Origin: Lepas anatifera
Lineage: Eukaryota; Arthropoda; Thecostraca; Lepadidae
Length of the DNA stretch: 64,000 nt
Assembly: GCA_034440635.1 (NCBI GenBank)
Contig: JAOTON010001915.1
Span: 668,966 to 732,965 of the forward strand
Direction of reading: 5' to 3'
The translations under genes and the position numbers were made by a program. Positions 34,314 through 45,539 of the stretch are shown piece by piece (position 1 is the stretch's first letter; every line of letters starts with the position of its first letter). The notes below the pieces were generated by a model. That model worked only from the letters and a program-made list of their open reading frames with translations. It was not told where the DNA came from and made no database searches.

Positions 34314-35280
34314 TGACATTTACGACGCTCCGACCGCACCAGAACGCCCCAAAACAATTACCTGAATGTCATCGTGGAGAGCATCCTCAACCATAAGTGT
34401 TATCGAAGTCAGCATTACGGCAAGATTAGCTAACCTTCGCCTTCAAGTGACGCATACACACACATGTATAAGGCGTGAAGGCTATCCGATACCAAAGTGG
34501 GACTGCAGCGCTCGCCCGATAGCGCTCATGGCCCCAGGGGTGGATCTAGGCTAAACGTTTGAGTGGGGGGGGGCAATCAGGGCAAAATCATGACAAACGT
34601 ATTTTATAGAAAACAATCGGTCCCAACAGGTTAAAACAAGGTTAAATTTGACCCCCCTGGCGCTGTTGGCTGGACTGCCCCCCTCTGTATCCCCCCGGAT
34701 TGCTCAATGGTGCTCCAAGAGGATCGTGATTTGTACCGTTATTCAATCACGGAACAGCTTGCGCGGACCTTCCTTGGGCAGATGATCGTGCAAAAATGCA
34801 GATAAAATGGCGCGAAAATTTTATGAAAACTAGGTTTTTAAATTACCAATCCTAATAGTTTTTAGCTCAACAAAATACCACATCATCAGTTATAACACAT
34901 CAGCCCCGTGCGACAAAATAACCAGCACCGCCGCGCTGCTATCTTTACAACCAAATACTGGACAAAAGCTGCGATAAGGATACGGAATATTACAGCACAA
35001 CGGCGGTGGAGTCTCCGCGCGTCGGACGGGGAGCCCGGACCGGAGCAACCCTCGAAATCCATCGGCTCCCCGAGTAGAGCGAGGCACTGAAGATAACGGC
35101 GAGGGATATCTGGTGAGAGAACACACTACCGGCTAATCAATGGACATGCCATATTTTTTCAATTAGAACTGGGTGTGGATCCCATGGAAAGTGTAGCATT
35201 CTTCCTCTTACACTCCGATGGAAGCTATTTAGTATGGTTTAGACAATCACTTTGCCAGGGATTATTTTAGTGCCAGTACA
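34314..35280. other. No recognised gene
   Basis: A GC-richer patch at 34900-35130 has open frames on both strands without a domain. A G-run and ATTTGACCCCCCTGGCG-type repeat ends occur at 34555-34700. Confidence 0.4.
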
Positions 35281-35329
35281 TGACAGTAAATAAGTAACTT
35301 GAAGTATCTGACAATAAATTTCAAAACAG

Positions 35330-36740
35330 TGTTGACAGAAAACTTCCGAACCAAGGAATCACAATGAATGTAGATAGTGACTGCCGCGACCAGTACAAAC
35401 GCGGCGTGTTCACAGCCTTCATTAGAAGAGCCCTCAAACACTGGTTCACCTATCAAAAGATGGATGAAGAGCTGAACCGTACAAAACTGGCTTTTAGCAT
35501 ACAATGGCTGCACAAATCATCACATTGACGCTGAAATAAGCAGACGACCATCGGAAAGTGAAGAAAGAACTGAGACAGTCGGTACAAAGACGGACTACAT
35601 CTACTACAGGAACAACATGAGCAGTGCACACAAAACAGACGGAAGAATGCTGAAAAGGAATGTGGCACCCTTATAACGTGATTTTAACTGAGATAGATAA
35701 GTTGTAAAGATGCCGGAAAATCCTGTACTTAACATATCATTTGTCTTGAAACTCAAGATTTCCTTGGATAAAAGCTTAAACCTACATTTTAGCACAAATC
35801 AAACACACAAATCTACCCCAGCCAGGCGGCCACAGTTGTCAGCTTTTGGTGTGACGACAGCGCTGACGTTCCGGCGAATAATCAGCCAATTGAAGCCCTT
35901 GAAGCCTATTGAATATGGTAGTAATTGCCAGATTATGACGTCATCCACAGAGAGAAGTTTATTTTTCACCCTAGTGGAGCATTTTAGAAATAATATTGAG
36001 CTGACGTCACGATAAGCATCAGCCAATCGAAGCCCTTGAAGCGTTTCAAGTATGGTAGTGGTTGCCAGATCGTGACATCATCCACAGGCTGATATTTATT
36101 TCTTTTTCTAGAGGAGTATTTTTAAAAACCAAATATTGAGCTTATTGTACATCTTTCAGAAAAATAATGAACGTTTTAATTATTTTCGGCCGAAAATACC
36201 CCTAATTACACTAAATTCCTGGATTCGACCAAGGTGCCACATTCCCTTTAAGGATATCATTAGGCACAACGTAGAGTGCAAAAACCAAGAAAGGCTACAC
36301 GCAACCTTGCATTGCCAAACAAGCGAGTCGAGACAGCGTCGCTGAAGGGCACCAATGTGGTGTACGAATTATCATGTCCACATGACATGCCGAAAACTAC
36401 ATTGGTGTAACTTCAACGACAATGTCTCGACGGCTCACTATGCATTTGCAAGATGGATCCATTAAACAACACATGAAAATTGAAACCCAATACAGAACTC
36501 ACGAGGCAAACAACGAGGCAAAAACAGTCCAGAACACACACATCATGGCTTCCACCAGCGAGACACAGAGCACTAGCGGTCCTTGAAGCACTACACATAC
36601 ACGGACAAAAGCCCTCACTCAACTGGCAGATCCACGCATACCGGAGACTTCGCCGTGGGGAGTGGTGTGTACGAAAAGGGCCCAGGCGGTGTCGAGGTAA
36701 GGGAGGGAACATGAGCTTGGTTGTTTTCCGGAGCTCCAAC
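35330..36740 (+). mobile_element. Penelope-like element (family P1) remnant, interrupted by MITE A
   Basis: The left part (35330-35655) and right part (36254-36740) align by eye with 60400-61170. They are separated here by MITE A (35656-36253), which is absent at the same point of the other copy. The right part keeps a decayed GIY-YIG-type region: VVYELSCPH near 36360, then a stop-disrupted segment, and further on EALHIHGQKPSLNWQI. Frames are broken by stops and shifts. Penelope-like elements encode a reverse transcriptase plus a GIY-YIG endonuclease. Confidence 0.75.
35656..36253 (+). mobile_element. MITE family A copy 4, with internal partial duplication
   Basis: The TIRs are GGAATGTGGCACC and GGTGCCACATTCC. 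The sequence runs through most of the element to about 36000 and then restarts at CTGACGTCACGATAAGCATC, repeating about 170 bp of the interior before finishing. Two TGACGTCA sites fall in it (35936, 36002). It splits the Penelope-like copy 35330-36740. Confidence 0.82.
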
Positions 36741-36805
36741 TACAAGGTTGAGGGGGGGGACAGAATCGCCACTCCATTTGGGTGTATATGTTACAGGGGA
36801 AAGTG

Positions 36806-36992
36806 CGAAATCCGTGAGTTCGCGAACTCCCTCGGGATTTTGCGAAATCACTGACCAGCCAGTGAGCTTGCGAAATCCCTAAGGAGTTCGCGAAATCCCT
36901 GGGTGACCAGGGAGTTCGCAAAATCCCTGGCCTTAGAAGTCAGGGAGTTCGCGAAATCCCGGATCAATACTCAGGGAGTTCGCAAATTCCCT
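36806..36992. repeat. Interspersed near-palindromic repeat, GGGAGTTCGCGAAATCCC
   Basis: Six or seven copies of a roughly 18-bp motif (for example 36815, 36864, 36883, 36911, 36943, 36974), separated by 2-15 bp of differing sequence. The unit is near-palindromic around TTCGCGAA. It sits just after GGGGAAAGTG, a sequence also seen at TIR-transposon ends. It is a local satellite, not CRISPR, because the spacing is irregular and this is a eukaryotic genome. Confidence 0.7.
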
Positions 36993-37515
36993 GAAATTGA
37001 TTAAGCTCAAGGATGACTAGCCAGCATTGCAGGCTGTTGTTCTAATGATTTATTTAAAACAGTAACCGGACATTTTCCGTTAGAATCACGTATAAGGGAG
37101 GTTTTAAGCTGGCATAATTATTATCGTTGAGGTCGTAGCGATAAGTTTGCCTACTATCGCCCATAAATATTGCATTGCAATGAAAAAATTAGTTTTCTTT
37201 TGATTGCACATGTGGATCGCCGGAGAGGAAGGAGGTAAGTACACCCCAGCCCCCAACCACGAATTATGCGCCGCCTTTACCGTGACGTCACGCTGCCCAC
37301 AAAGCTTTCCTTCATCCAATAGGTCCCATGTTAAAATTCATCGACTTCAGCCGGCTCTCACAAGTACAGTATGATTCGAAGGGAATACACCCTGCTTTTT
37401 CCACAATTCTACGTCAAATTTGTTTTCGAAACTGAACATTTAAAGGTGATATTGTCAGTTTTTTTTTTTTTTTAAAAATAAGGGCATTCAAACTTGGCTC
37501 TGCAAAGCTGCTTAA

Positions 37516-38123
37516 CGGTCGCCCCGACGGGGTCATCGATGGCCCACAAAGGTTTTTTTCAGGATAGCAGAGAAACGACGAAGCGGCGCACCACGCTTGA
37601 GGGCTGTACCTCTCACCCCATCCACCCCATCATTTTCCCACCATCCCTAGCATTTTTTACCCCGGGTCACCCAAGGTCAGGTCACCAGGTGATGTCAACC
37701 AAATCACCTCACTTCACCTTTTGAGCTCTTATAAGAGCTACATTTCTACGTCGATTGCTTTGAAACTTCATTCACTTCATGAACTCTCCAGGGTCTACAA
37801 GATGTATATCCGGGATTTTTTTCGATTTCGTGACCTAAGGTCAAGTCATGAGGTGACCTCTCTCATTGAAAAAGCATGGAGAAAAGCTGTCTTTTGATCC
37901 AAAATTCACAAAAACGATTGCAAATGCTCGGATTGCTCAGCAAAGCGTTCATGGACACCCTTTCACGGATCCCTTAAATTACGATGTAATTTCGTACCAA
38001 ATTCACGCGAGCTTTTTAATGCACTTTGTACACTTGCGCTAACCCCCATATTTTCGGATTTAGAGGGGGCATCGATGCCCCTGATGGGGCGAAGGTGGAG
38101 CCGGACCCCCGGTGGGGCGAGGG
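37516..38123. mobile_element. TTAA element family D, internally deleted copy (608 bp)
   Basis: Intact TTAA lies on both sides (37512-37515 and 38124-38127). The ends are CGGTCGCCCCGACGGGG and CCGGTGGGGCGAGGG. Compared with 30130-31142, about 400 bp of the middle is missing, with the junction near 37975 (after TTTCACGGATCCC). AGGTCA-rich blocks are kept at 37670-37690 and 37830-37860. Non-autonomous. Confidence 0.85.
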
Positions 38124-38129
38124 TTAAAG

Positions 38130-39540
38130 GGCTCCCTCTCCCATGGCAAAGGATACTTTTCGATACCTTGATACCAAATCACTTAGCCACAACAACAATG
38201 CGGCAAAGCCAAAGTAATAGAAAGAAGCAAAGCAGCCCGAGTTATAGGATCCAACTGGTATTGAAAAATAATAATGCGCTCGACGGAAATATACAAATAT
38301 TAGCATGTGGTGGGCGTAGACATATTTATTCTTTCCTTTTAAATCTTCATTTAAATGTTCTTGCAGTATCGATGACCATTTGGTTTGTAAAAAAATTCAC
38401 GCAAGTTCAATCTGCCTAAATGAGAGCTTCACGTTAGACGAAACACCGGCAGAAACCCTTATTTTGCAGACTGAACACGTCCTAGCTCGTCCTGGCATGA
38501 AAAATAATGCATATTAATAATAATCAATCCCTCTCCAGCCGCGAGTGTCTAAACCCCGTCAGTTCAGTTTTGTTTGTTATTTTCTATTGTTGAACTAAAC
38601 GCGCCGTTTATGCATCAGCTACTGCTACCATATTGGTGCCAAATCGTGTGACGTCACGTTGGCGACAAATGTTTCTTCGTGGATCAACCTTATAAGTAAA
38701 GTAATCTTGAGTACACCCTTCCCCCACGCCCTTCTTCAGGAACCGATCGAGCACTCGGAGCCTCCACACTGGCATCTGGCAGTTTCGAAACATCCCGGTC
38801 CACCCCTGAAATTTTGTTCCCCACCCACTCCACCCACAGAATACACCCTCGCCTTCACCGTGATTTGGTACTCGACTATCTTATATTGACGATAGATTTG
38901 TAGATTTAGTATAATACGCGTGCAGTGCATGGAGTCAGGATAACTACTCAAGTATTCAATAAAAGGTGGCCCACGCTATCGCCACGTTTTATAATTGTGT
39001 GACGCTACGGTTATTCTTAGGTCAAATCTACATTACCGAAAAACGTTAGGGTATTTTATGTGAGTTGCATTATAATGGAATTTTAGCCACGGATACGGTA
39101 AAGAAAATCGCTACGGTATGCACGGCTTGATCACTAGAATAAATATGGGTATAGCACAGTTAAAGAAATGGCATAAATAAATGGTGTAAATACCCAGCCA
39201 TGGCGTAACGCACTTACTTTTGAGTAAGCCACGTCATCCGAAAAAAATAGCCCGACGCTCACATTTTGGCAAATCCATTGCGTGTCTTCTGGCTGGTGGC
39301 CCCGATGAGGTACCACTCACCGAGATCAGTTGCAATATCTCTTATAACCATGCCTTTTACTGGCTCAAAATTATCACTGTTGAGAACGTTTGGTATGGGT
39401 CTGAAAGTGGCTTTCCTGGGATGTGATTTTTAAGACGTGCAATGCCAGGGGTCTGAGCCACCTCGCCCTGACGAAGGGGTGTGTTACGGCCCCCTAAAAT
39501 CTAACAACCACGCTAGTTGGCGAATAAGTAAGCGATGTTA
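38130..39540. other. No recognised gene
   Basis: Apparently single-copy sequence. TGACGTCA occurs at 38649-38656 within GTGTGACGTCACG. Frames such as 38075-38419 begin in the transposon and have no domain. Confidence 0.4.
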
Positions 39541-39549
39541 AGAATAATA

Positions 39550-40240
39550 ACCTAAGCTTTAAAGAACGTGTTCCAAACATTTTTGTCAGGTCAAATCTGA
39601 GGGTATTGGAGGCCAAAACATGTCACAATGTGGATATTACGTGATCTGATTGAAATATAGCTTTTCAGTCCTACCATCTGATGTAGACGAGCTACGATAT
39701 ATGAGGATTCATTATCTAACGCTTTTCCGCGTGCGGTGTTGAATGATAAATGATATGACTAATCTAGGTCAAAGCTACGATTTGATCTGACCTTGGATCA
39801 GGTCAAGATCGAATTGGACCAGAATGCATATCATTAGAAGTGCAGAAATAAGGCAAACGCAATGACGTCAAAATAAACAATTTAGCTCCGTTTCCAACAA
39901 AGTTCTTAAGCTTAAACCATTTTCCTGATGCATTTCCAACAGAGACGTCGTGGGTCATAACCGACTTTAGGTAATCGATTTCGGAAGCTTAAACCATTTT
40001 CCTGATGCATTTCCAACAGAGACGTCATGGGTCATAACCGCGGGAATTCTGAAAAAATTATTTTGTGTATCAAGTGGGTATGATAGTATGTATGAGTGGT
40101 ATGATATGAATCTTATATTGATAAATTGAGCCTTTTTTGCTCATGTCCTCTTCTACTTTTTTGGAAGCGAGGTCACTTGACCTGCACTGATGTCCTGACC
40201 TGAAAGGACGTAAACCGAAAATTTTGACAGGAGTTGTAAA
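39550..40240 (-). mobile_element. TTAA element family C, partial copy with tandem duplication
   Basis: It contains the family C phrases GCATTTCCAACAGAGACGTC and GACCTGCACTGATGTCCTGACCTG. A segment of about 55 bp (GCTTAAACCATTTTCCTGAT onward) occurs twice, at 39909 and 39987. The ends were not resolved. Confidence 0.55.
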
Positions 40241-40335
40241 AAGCTTCAGACTAAATCTATATTGTACATATTGAATAGTTAGCTGCGATATTATACGAAG
40301 AACCACTCAATTATTTTGTTTAGGTTTTGGACAGG

Positions 40336-41071
40336 TATAGAAATACACGGACAATAGAGTTTGTTTTATACTTTTTGAATAATAAGTAACGAAAACACGC
40401 GACCTTGTAATGCCTACCAGTTGTGCCTACCAAACTCCAGATTGTGAGGAACCGATATTCGAATATGCGTCAACTCGGGAAAGAAAATCGGAAACCTGAT
40501 TAAGATGAAGAAAAACAGAGCAAATGAAAACAGGGTGATATACAAAATTCCTTGCTCTGGGCCCTGTCAAAAAGCGTACATCGGCGAAACTGGTCGAGGG
40601 CTTCCAAAGAGACTAAGTGAACGTAAACGTGACGTTAAAAACCATTCAGACACAAGCAGCGTTGTTAAACATATAGAAAAATGTCATTATTTACCGAAAT
40701 TTGACAACGCTAAAATTGTACAAAAGGATGTGGCTAAAACAATTAGGAAAATACTTGAGGTGGCACATATTATTATTGACCCTTCGGCTCACAATACAAA
40801 GCCCGAATTTTTTAGGTGGGCTAGAATAGCAGCACATCTAGCTGTTAGTCACGAGGTGTTATCATAGGTTTAATAGTCAATGATTATTAAGGCGATTTAA
40901 AGAAATTTCAATAGTGTAGTGGTAAAGTGGTAAAGTGTGAACGCTGTCATATTTCATCGCGTTTTCCATAAATATGTGCTAACCTTTCAACTGACAAAGG
41001 AACAATGTTTCAGAAACGTCTTGCATGTTCAAAGAGTATTAAATAAGCTCTATTGTCCGTGTATTTCTATA
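40336..41071 (+). mobile_element. Penelope-like element fragment (family P2) framed by 24-bp inverted repeats
   Basis: TATAGAAATACACGGACAAT (first 20 of 24 bp, 40336-40359) and its exact reverse complement at 41048-41071 enclose a GIY-YIG endonuclease frame and its 3' flank. Penelope-like elements often carry terminal repeats and can end in inverted arrangements. This could be the boundary of such an insertion, or a chance foldback. No reverse transcriptase part is present. Confidence 0.65.
40505..40867 (+). CDS. GIY-YIG endonuclease domain of a Penelope-like retroelement
   Basis: 120 uninterrupted codons. The start reads VIYKIPCSGPCQKAYIGETG, in which the tyrosine of YK, the paired cysteines and YIGETGR match the GIY-YIG fold of Penelope-like elements. 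Next come LPKRLSERKRDVKNH (the catalytic arginine region) and VVKHIEKCHY (the conserved histidine helix). In active elements this domain nicks target DNA and follows the reverse transcriptase in the same ORF. Here upstream coding is short and stop-interrupted. The domain itself is open from the ATG at 40505 to the stop at 40865-40867. It is probably a truncated but young copy. Confidence 0.8.
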   Translation: MKKNRANENRVIYKIPCSGPCQKAYIGETGRGLPKRLSERKRDVKNHSDTSSVVKHIEKCHYLPKFDNAKIVQKDVAKTIRKILEVAHIIIDPSAHNTKPEFFRWARIAAHLAVSHEVLS

Positions 41072-41079
41072 TTTTCTTT

Positions 41080-42445
41080 TTGTTTATGGGTTTCCAGTTC
41101 CTTGCGTCTCCCTGTGATGGTACTTACCCCTCAGAGATGGTCAGAAGAAGACTTGTGAAAATTGGTTACCGTGAGAGGCTGGTTAAATATTATCTTCCTC
41201 CCACGTTTTTTTCAAGCGTTAACATTTTTAGCCAACGTAAAATGTCAAATTCCTTTGTAAACTTCTGTATTGTTCAATACACCTTTATTTCAAGCAAGAT
41301 AGATTTACAATCTGGCTGCGTTTCCGTTGAACAAAATTAGTTTGACCAATCCAGTTTGTGAGGAACTTCACCAAGTAATATTCATCTGGAATTCCAAAAA
41401 TGTTGGGTTTTTTTCCTTTTCAAAGGCCCTGACTAGGTTCATATGATAGCTGGAGACATAAAGCAGAAGTACTGGCACCAGGCCGGATCACTGAGAGAAA
41501 ACGACACCAGATGGGGCCTCTGCAGGCGGCGTAAAACAAGTATCGGACTTTGATGTATCTGGAAGACCCATCTTTGGGGAGTTTTTACTACCAACTTAGG
41601 ATCAGGGGTGTCAGACTTCTATCTTCGGAGTATTGACTCTTGATTCAGGAGTCAAAAAGAATCATCTGACACCGCTTAAAGGGAGTGGACCAGTTTGTGA
41701 AAACCCTAAAAAGAACATTTAAAGAACAAGAGAGGTCTGAAAACCAGGTAACAGCATTTTTCCCCACTTGCATACGCTAAAAATGTAAATATATCCTCTT
41801 TTCTAACAAAATTTTACGTCATCAAAATAACACCGTAATCAGTTAAATCCCAAATATTGATTATAGACTCGCTATAAGCTCCATTCAGAGCATTTCCGCA
41901 CGGCGAAAATAGCATGCAGTACAAGAAGAAGCACTAGTGCTGAACTGAGCGTCAGATTTCACTACAGCGGCCAGGTTTATTCAGTGGTGGAAAGATAATG
42001 CATATGTCTGATGTAAGGAAACTATTGCAGAGTTGGATTTTGACAAAAAATAACTTGTTTGGGCAAGTACGGGGGAGGGAGGATATGTTGTGTATGGCGG
42101 TTATTGGACTAATTTTGGCCCAATAACGCTATGAACTGAACAACTTTTTGCCTAAGTTCTCCGTCGACAGGCACTTAAACAGGCAGTTTTTGCCGCCATA
42201 AAACACAGACTTTCTTCTTTCCAGTGTTTGTTCAATATGATTATGTCTACCCTTGGGCGATGAGTGTTGTTATAAAAACGAAGTATGCACACACTTAAGG
42301 TTCATTGAATGTGTGTTTTTGCTCCTCATCAGGTGCATTTGGCTCCGGTGAGAACAAAAACTTCGCACTATCTCACCAAGACAGGCTGACATTAGATGCT
42401 ACCGCAGTTACTGCAGTACGCCGGTAAATGGCTCCACCGTCCCTT
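41080..42445. other. No recognised gene
   Basis: Sequence with short frames only. Nothing here repeats elsewhere in the window as far as I can see. Confidence 0.4.
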
Positions 42446-42451
42446 TGTTAA

Positions 42452-43448
42452 CACCCGCCCCGGTGGGCCTCCAAGCTACCTTTGCCCTAGAGGGGAGGGA
42501 GGCGCGTTCAAACAACCTCCCCCTCGAACTCGGCTCATAAGCGGGATAGCGAAAAAACGCGAAGACTGCTGGATAGCTCATATAAATTCATGAAGGAATT
42601 AAAGTGGTCACTTTTTGGCTCAGGTCAATATTAAGGTCATGACAGGTCAGAGAACGTTGCGCGTTAGAGAAGAGTTTCCGGGCTCTACCGTCTGACTGAG
42701 TGGAGTTAGAATCATTTCTAGGCACCATTCCCTTCCTCTCGTCACGGCGAATCGAATGATGTATAAAATTACTATTAGGTCAAAGCATAGAATTTACCTG
42801 ACCTAGGGTCAGGTCAAGGTCACTATCCAACCTAGTCTAGTCAATATACATACCAATCGACTCGCAATACGAATCTAAACGTAATGGTATCAAAACAAAA
42901 GCTTTATCATCCTTTCCTGCAAAGTTATTTACCCAAGTCTGAAACCTGCTTAAGTAGCCCCAGATGACCTCTCAAATGTCACAGGTCAAAAATAGCAACA
43001 TGAACCTGGAAAGGGGCCCACGATAATACGATTTAGAGAATATGAAGGCTCTGGCAGCTGTATCTACACAAATACAGCCAAATTCCTGTTTTCCCATGCG
43101 TTTCAAATGGGGAGGCCATGATCCGTACCTGACCCTTGGTCATCGATATGAAAAAAATCCTGGAATATATTTTGTAGTACTTGATGGGCCCATTAAATGA
43201 TATAAGTTTCAATCTGATAGATTCACGCTTTTCTTACTAATGGTACCTTTTAAATGATTGAAGGTAAGGTCATTTGACCCGCACTGGTGACCTGACCTGA
43301 GATGACCCAACCTTAAAATATTGGGGAAAGTTTCGAAATTGATCAAGGATAAGGTGTGTCAAGTACGCCGGTGCTTCGCGCCACCGTATTTTCGAGCCGC
43401 CGGAAAAACTCGAAGGGGGTGTTCAAGCACCCCCCACCGGGCGGAGGG
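42452..43448. mobile_element. TTAA element family C, complete copy (997 bp), AGGTCA-rich
   Basis: TTAA flanks both ends (42448-42451 and 43449-43452). The ends CACCCGCCCCGGTGGG and CCCACCGGGCGGAGGG are imperfect inverted repeats. There is no transposase frame. Half-sites AGGTCA/TGACCT are frequent (42618, 42642, 42797-42825, 43263-43312). It is the reference for the copies at 2880, 3165, 39550, 56370 and 62090. The termini resemble those of family D, so both may share one transposase source. Confidence 0.85.
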
Positions 43449-43454
43449 TTAATT

Positions 43455-44700
43455 TCATAAGATACATGATCATTTCCAAAGCCTTCTGTGGCCAACAGCT
43501 TGGTGTTACAATTAGATTAGGTGCACCGGCAGGGACGTAGAAAACGGTTAAGAAGTGGGGAAGGGGCAACCCTAGAGGGGGCCCACCTCAAGGGGGCCCT
43601 AGCTCAATGGTCCCACACTTATGATCAGTTTTAAAACTGCTCATTTGGCGTCAATAATGCACGTATACAAAGACGGCCTGTCGACGGCTCGTGACGTATG
43701 TCGATGGCCGCGGGTCGGACAGCGTTTCGTGCGGGATTTGTGTCCGAATTAGCGGTTTGGGCTGGAGTTTGATTGGGTTCAGTTTTCGGGGTTCATCTGG
43801 AAGCACTCGGTAGTAGATGTCTCAGCTTTTTTCACAGCGCTTTCGGTCCAGGGGCTTGCAGAGGGTGTACTACAGACAGGGGCATAGCCAGGATTTCGCT
43901 CAGGGGGGGGCGCCCCGAAAATGGTCCCTGCGACAGCGTCAAAAGGGCCCCAAAGATATCGCTGAGAAAAAAGAAAAACATCAAGCGCAGCCTTTGCGTT
44001 AGCTTATTTAAAAATTCGCTTTTAACCAGAACACAACTAGAATATCTCAACTACGCCACCATTTGCTTACCTCGCACATTGCTTAAGAACCGGTCTCGTG
44101 CTCGGAAAGCCAAAAAGACCAAGTATTTGTTTCTCTTCGGGAGAAACTTGTTTTAAAGGTAGAAAGATTTCGGAGTGCACAACGAGAAGCATGATTGTGC
44201 ATAGAAAAGTTATTGATCAGCATATCTCCTCAAATCCCGGATGCATAATAAAAAACACAGCGATTATTCTGAAATTCAGAGTCTCAGCTCATACCATGAT
44301 CAAGAACTTTTCCAATCAATACATTTCGTGAAGATCCTGAGGAAGGACTGTGTTCGCATATATAATCACTAAGCATGTTTTAATTGTATTATGCATCCAG
44401 GATTGGAGGATATAGGCCAATCAAGAACTCCAACTTTGCAATGCCTGGCGCCGGCCATCAGTGTTGATTATGCACCTCCAGCGGCAGTATATCGCGCAAA
44501 GCGCACGCTCACGTCACCTTTCCCCTTAGCGACCTCGACCTCAGTTGGATGGCCCTCAGACGTCCGCAGGCCTCTGGCAACCTTGTGTTTGACCTGTACG
44601 CAGTGGCAGTAGGGGAAAGTATGTGTGTTGCGCCCTACTGAGGGAATTCACTTGCTAGACGAATGTCTCCTATTTGACTCTCGCTTCTGTGGACTAAATT
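43455..44700. other. No recognised gene; possible transposon end at 43880
   Basis: GGGGCATAGCCAGGATTTCG at 43879-43898, followed by a G-run, looks like a DNA-transposon terminus. The 127-codon frame at 43773-44156 has no domain. Confidence 0.4.
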
Positions 44701-44710
44701 ACAAGATCAG

Positions 44711-45382
44711 AGGGCCTACCAGTCCCCTCCCTCAGTGCTCGTTACCTGTGAGGTCCTCTCTCTCGGAGGTCGTCTCTGTGAGGGCCTACCAGTTCCCTCC
44801 TTCAGTGCTCGTCACTGTGAGGTCCTCTCTCTCGGAGGTCGCCTCTGTGAGGGCCTACCAGTCCCCTCCCTCAGTGCTCGTCACTGTGAGGTCCTCTCTC
44901 TCGGAGGTCGTCTCTGTGAGGGCCTACCAGTCCCCTCCCTCAGTGCTCGTCACTGTGAGGTCCTCTCTCTCGGAGGTCGCCTCTGTGAGGGCCTACCAGT
45001 CCCCTCCCTCAGTGCTCGTCACTGTGAGGTCCTCTCTCTCGGAGGTCGTCTCTGTGGGGGCTTAACAGTCCCCTCCCTCAGCGCTCGTCACTGTGAGGTC
45101 CTCTCTCTCGGAGGTCGTCTCTGTGAGGGCCTACCAGTCCCCTCCCTCAGTGCTCGTCACTGTGAGGTCCCTCTCTCGGAGGTCGTCTCTGTGAGGGCCT
45201 ACCAGTCCCCTCCCTCATTGCTCGTCACTGTGAGGTCCTCTCTCTCGGAGGTCGTCTCTGTGAGGGGCCTACCAGTCCCCTCCCCAAGTGCTCGTCACTG
45301 TGAGGTCCCTCTCTCTCTCGGAGGTCGTCTCTGTGACGGCCCAACAGTCCCCTCTCTCAGTGCTCGTCACTGTGAGGTCCCC
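44711..45382. repeat. 69-bp minisatellite, about 9-10 copies
   Basis: The unit starts GAGGTCCTCTCTCTCGGAGG and ends CAGTGCTCGTCACTGT. Unit starts are 44750, 44819, 44888, 44957, 45026, 45095, 45164, then 45232, 45302 and 45373 with small indels. Since 69 is divisible by 3, frames of 146 and 223 codons stay open but are repeat artefacts. Variants GGTCGTC and GGTCGCC alternate in the first five units, suggesting a 138-bp higher-order unit. Confidence 0.95.
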
Positions 45383-45404
45383 TTCCAGCGCGGATGGGAG
45401 TTTT

Positions 45405-45535
45405 AACTTTTAAATTAACTCGTCATTGGGAGAATTGCTCGTTTGGATGGTAGGGTCCTGGTCTCCGTGACAAGTCCCTGGGTGACTTTAGGGAGGACCC
45501 GAAACCAAACACTGAACTTGCAACAACTAGAACAC
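45405..45535 (+). mobile_element. SINE family 2 fragment, copy 3
   Basis: The 3' half only, forward: TTTGGATGGTAGGGTCCTGG, GTCTCCGTGACAAGTCC, then the end AACTTGCAACAACTAGAAC. It adjoins the 69-bp array; the tRNA-like head is missing. Confidence 0.7.
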
Positions 45536-45539
45536 AGTT

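Noticed and set aside
36806..36992. CRISPR-like array
   Set aside because: Repeats are short and imperfect, spacers are 2-15 bp and irregular, and the genome is eukaryotic.
44625..45406. Frames of 146 and 223 codons across the 69-bp array
   Set aside because: Both come from tandem repetition of a unit divisible by 3; two different frames are equally open and neither shows a known protein.
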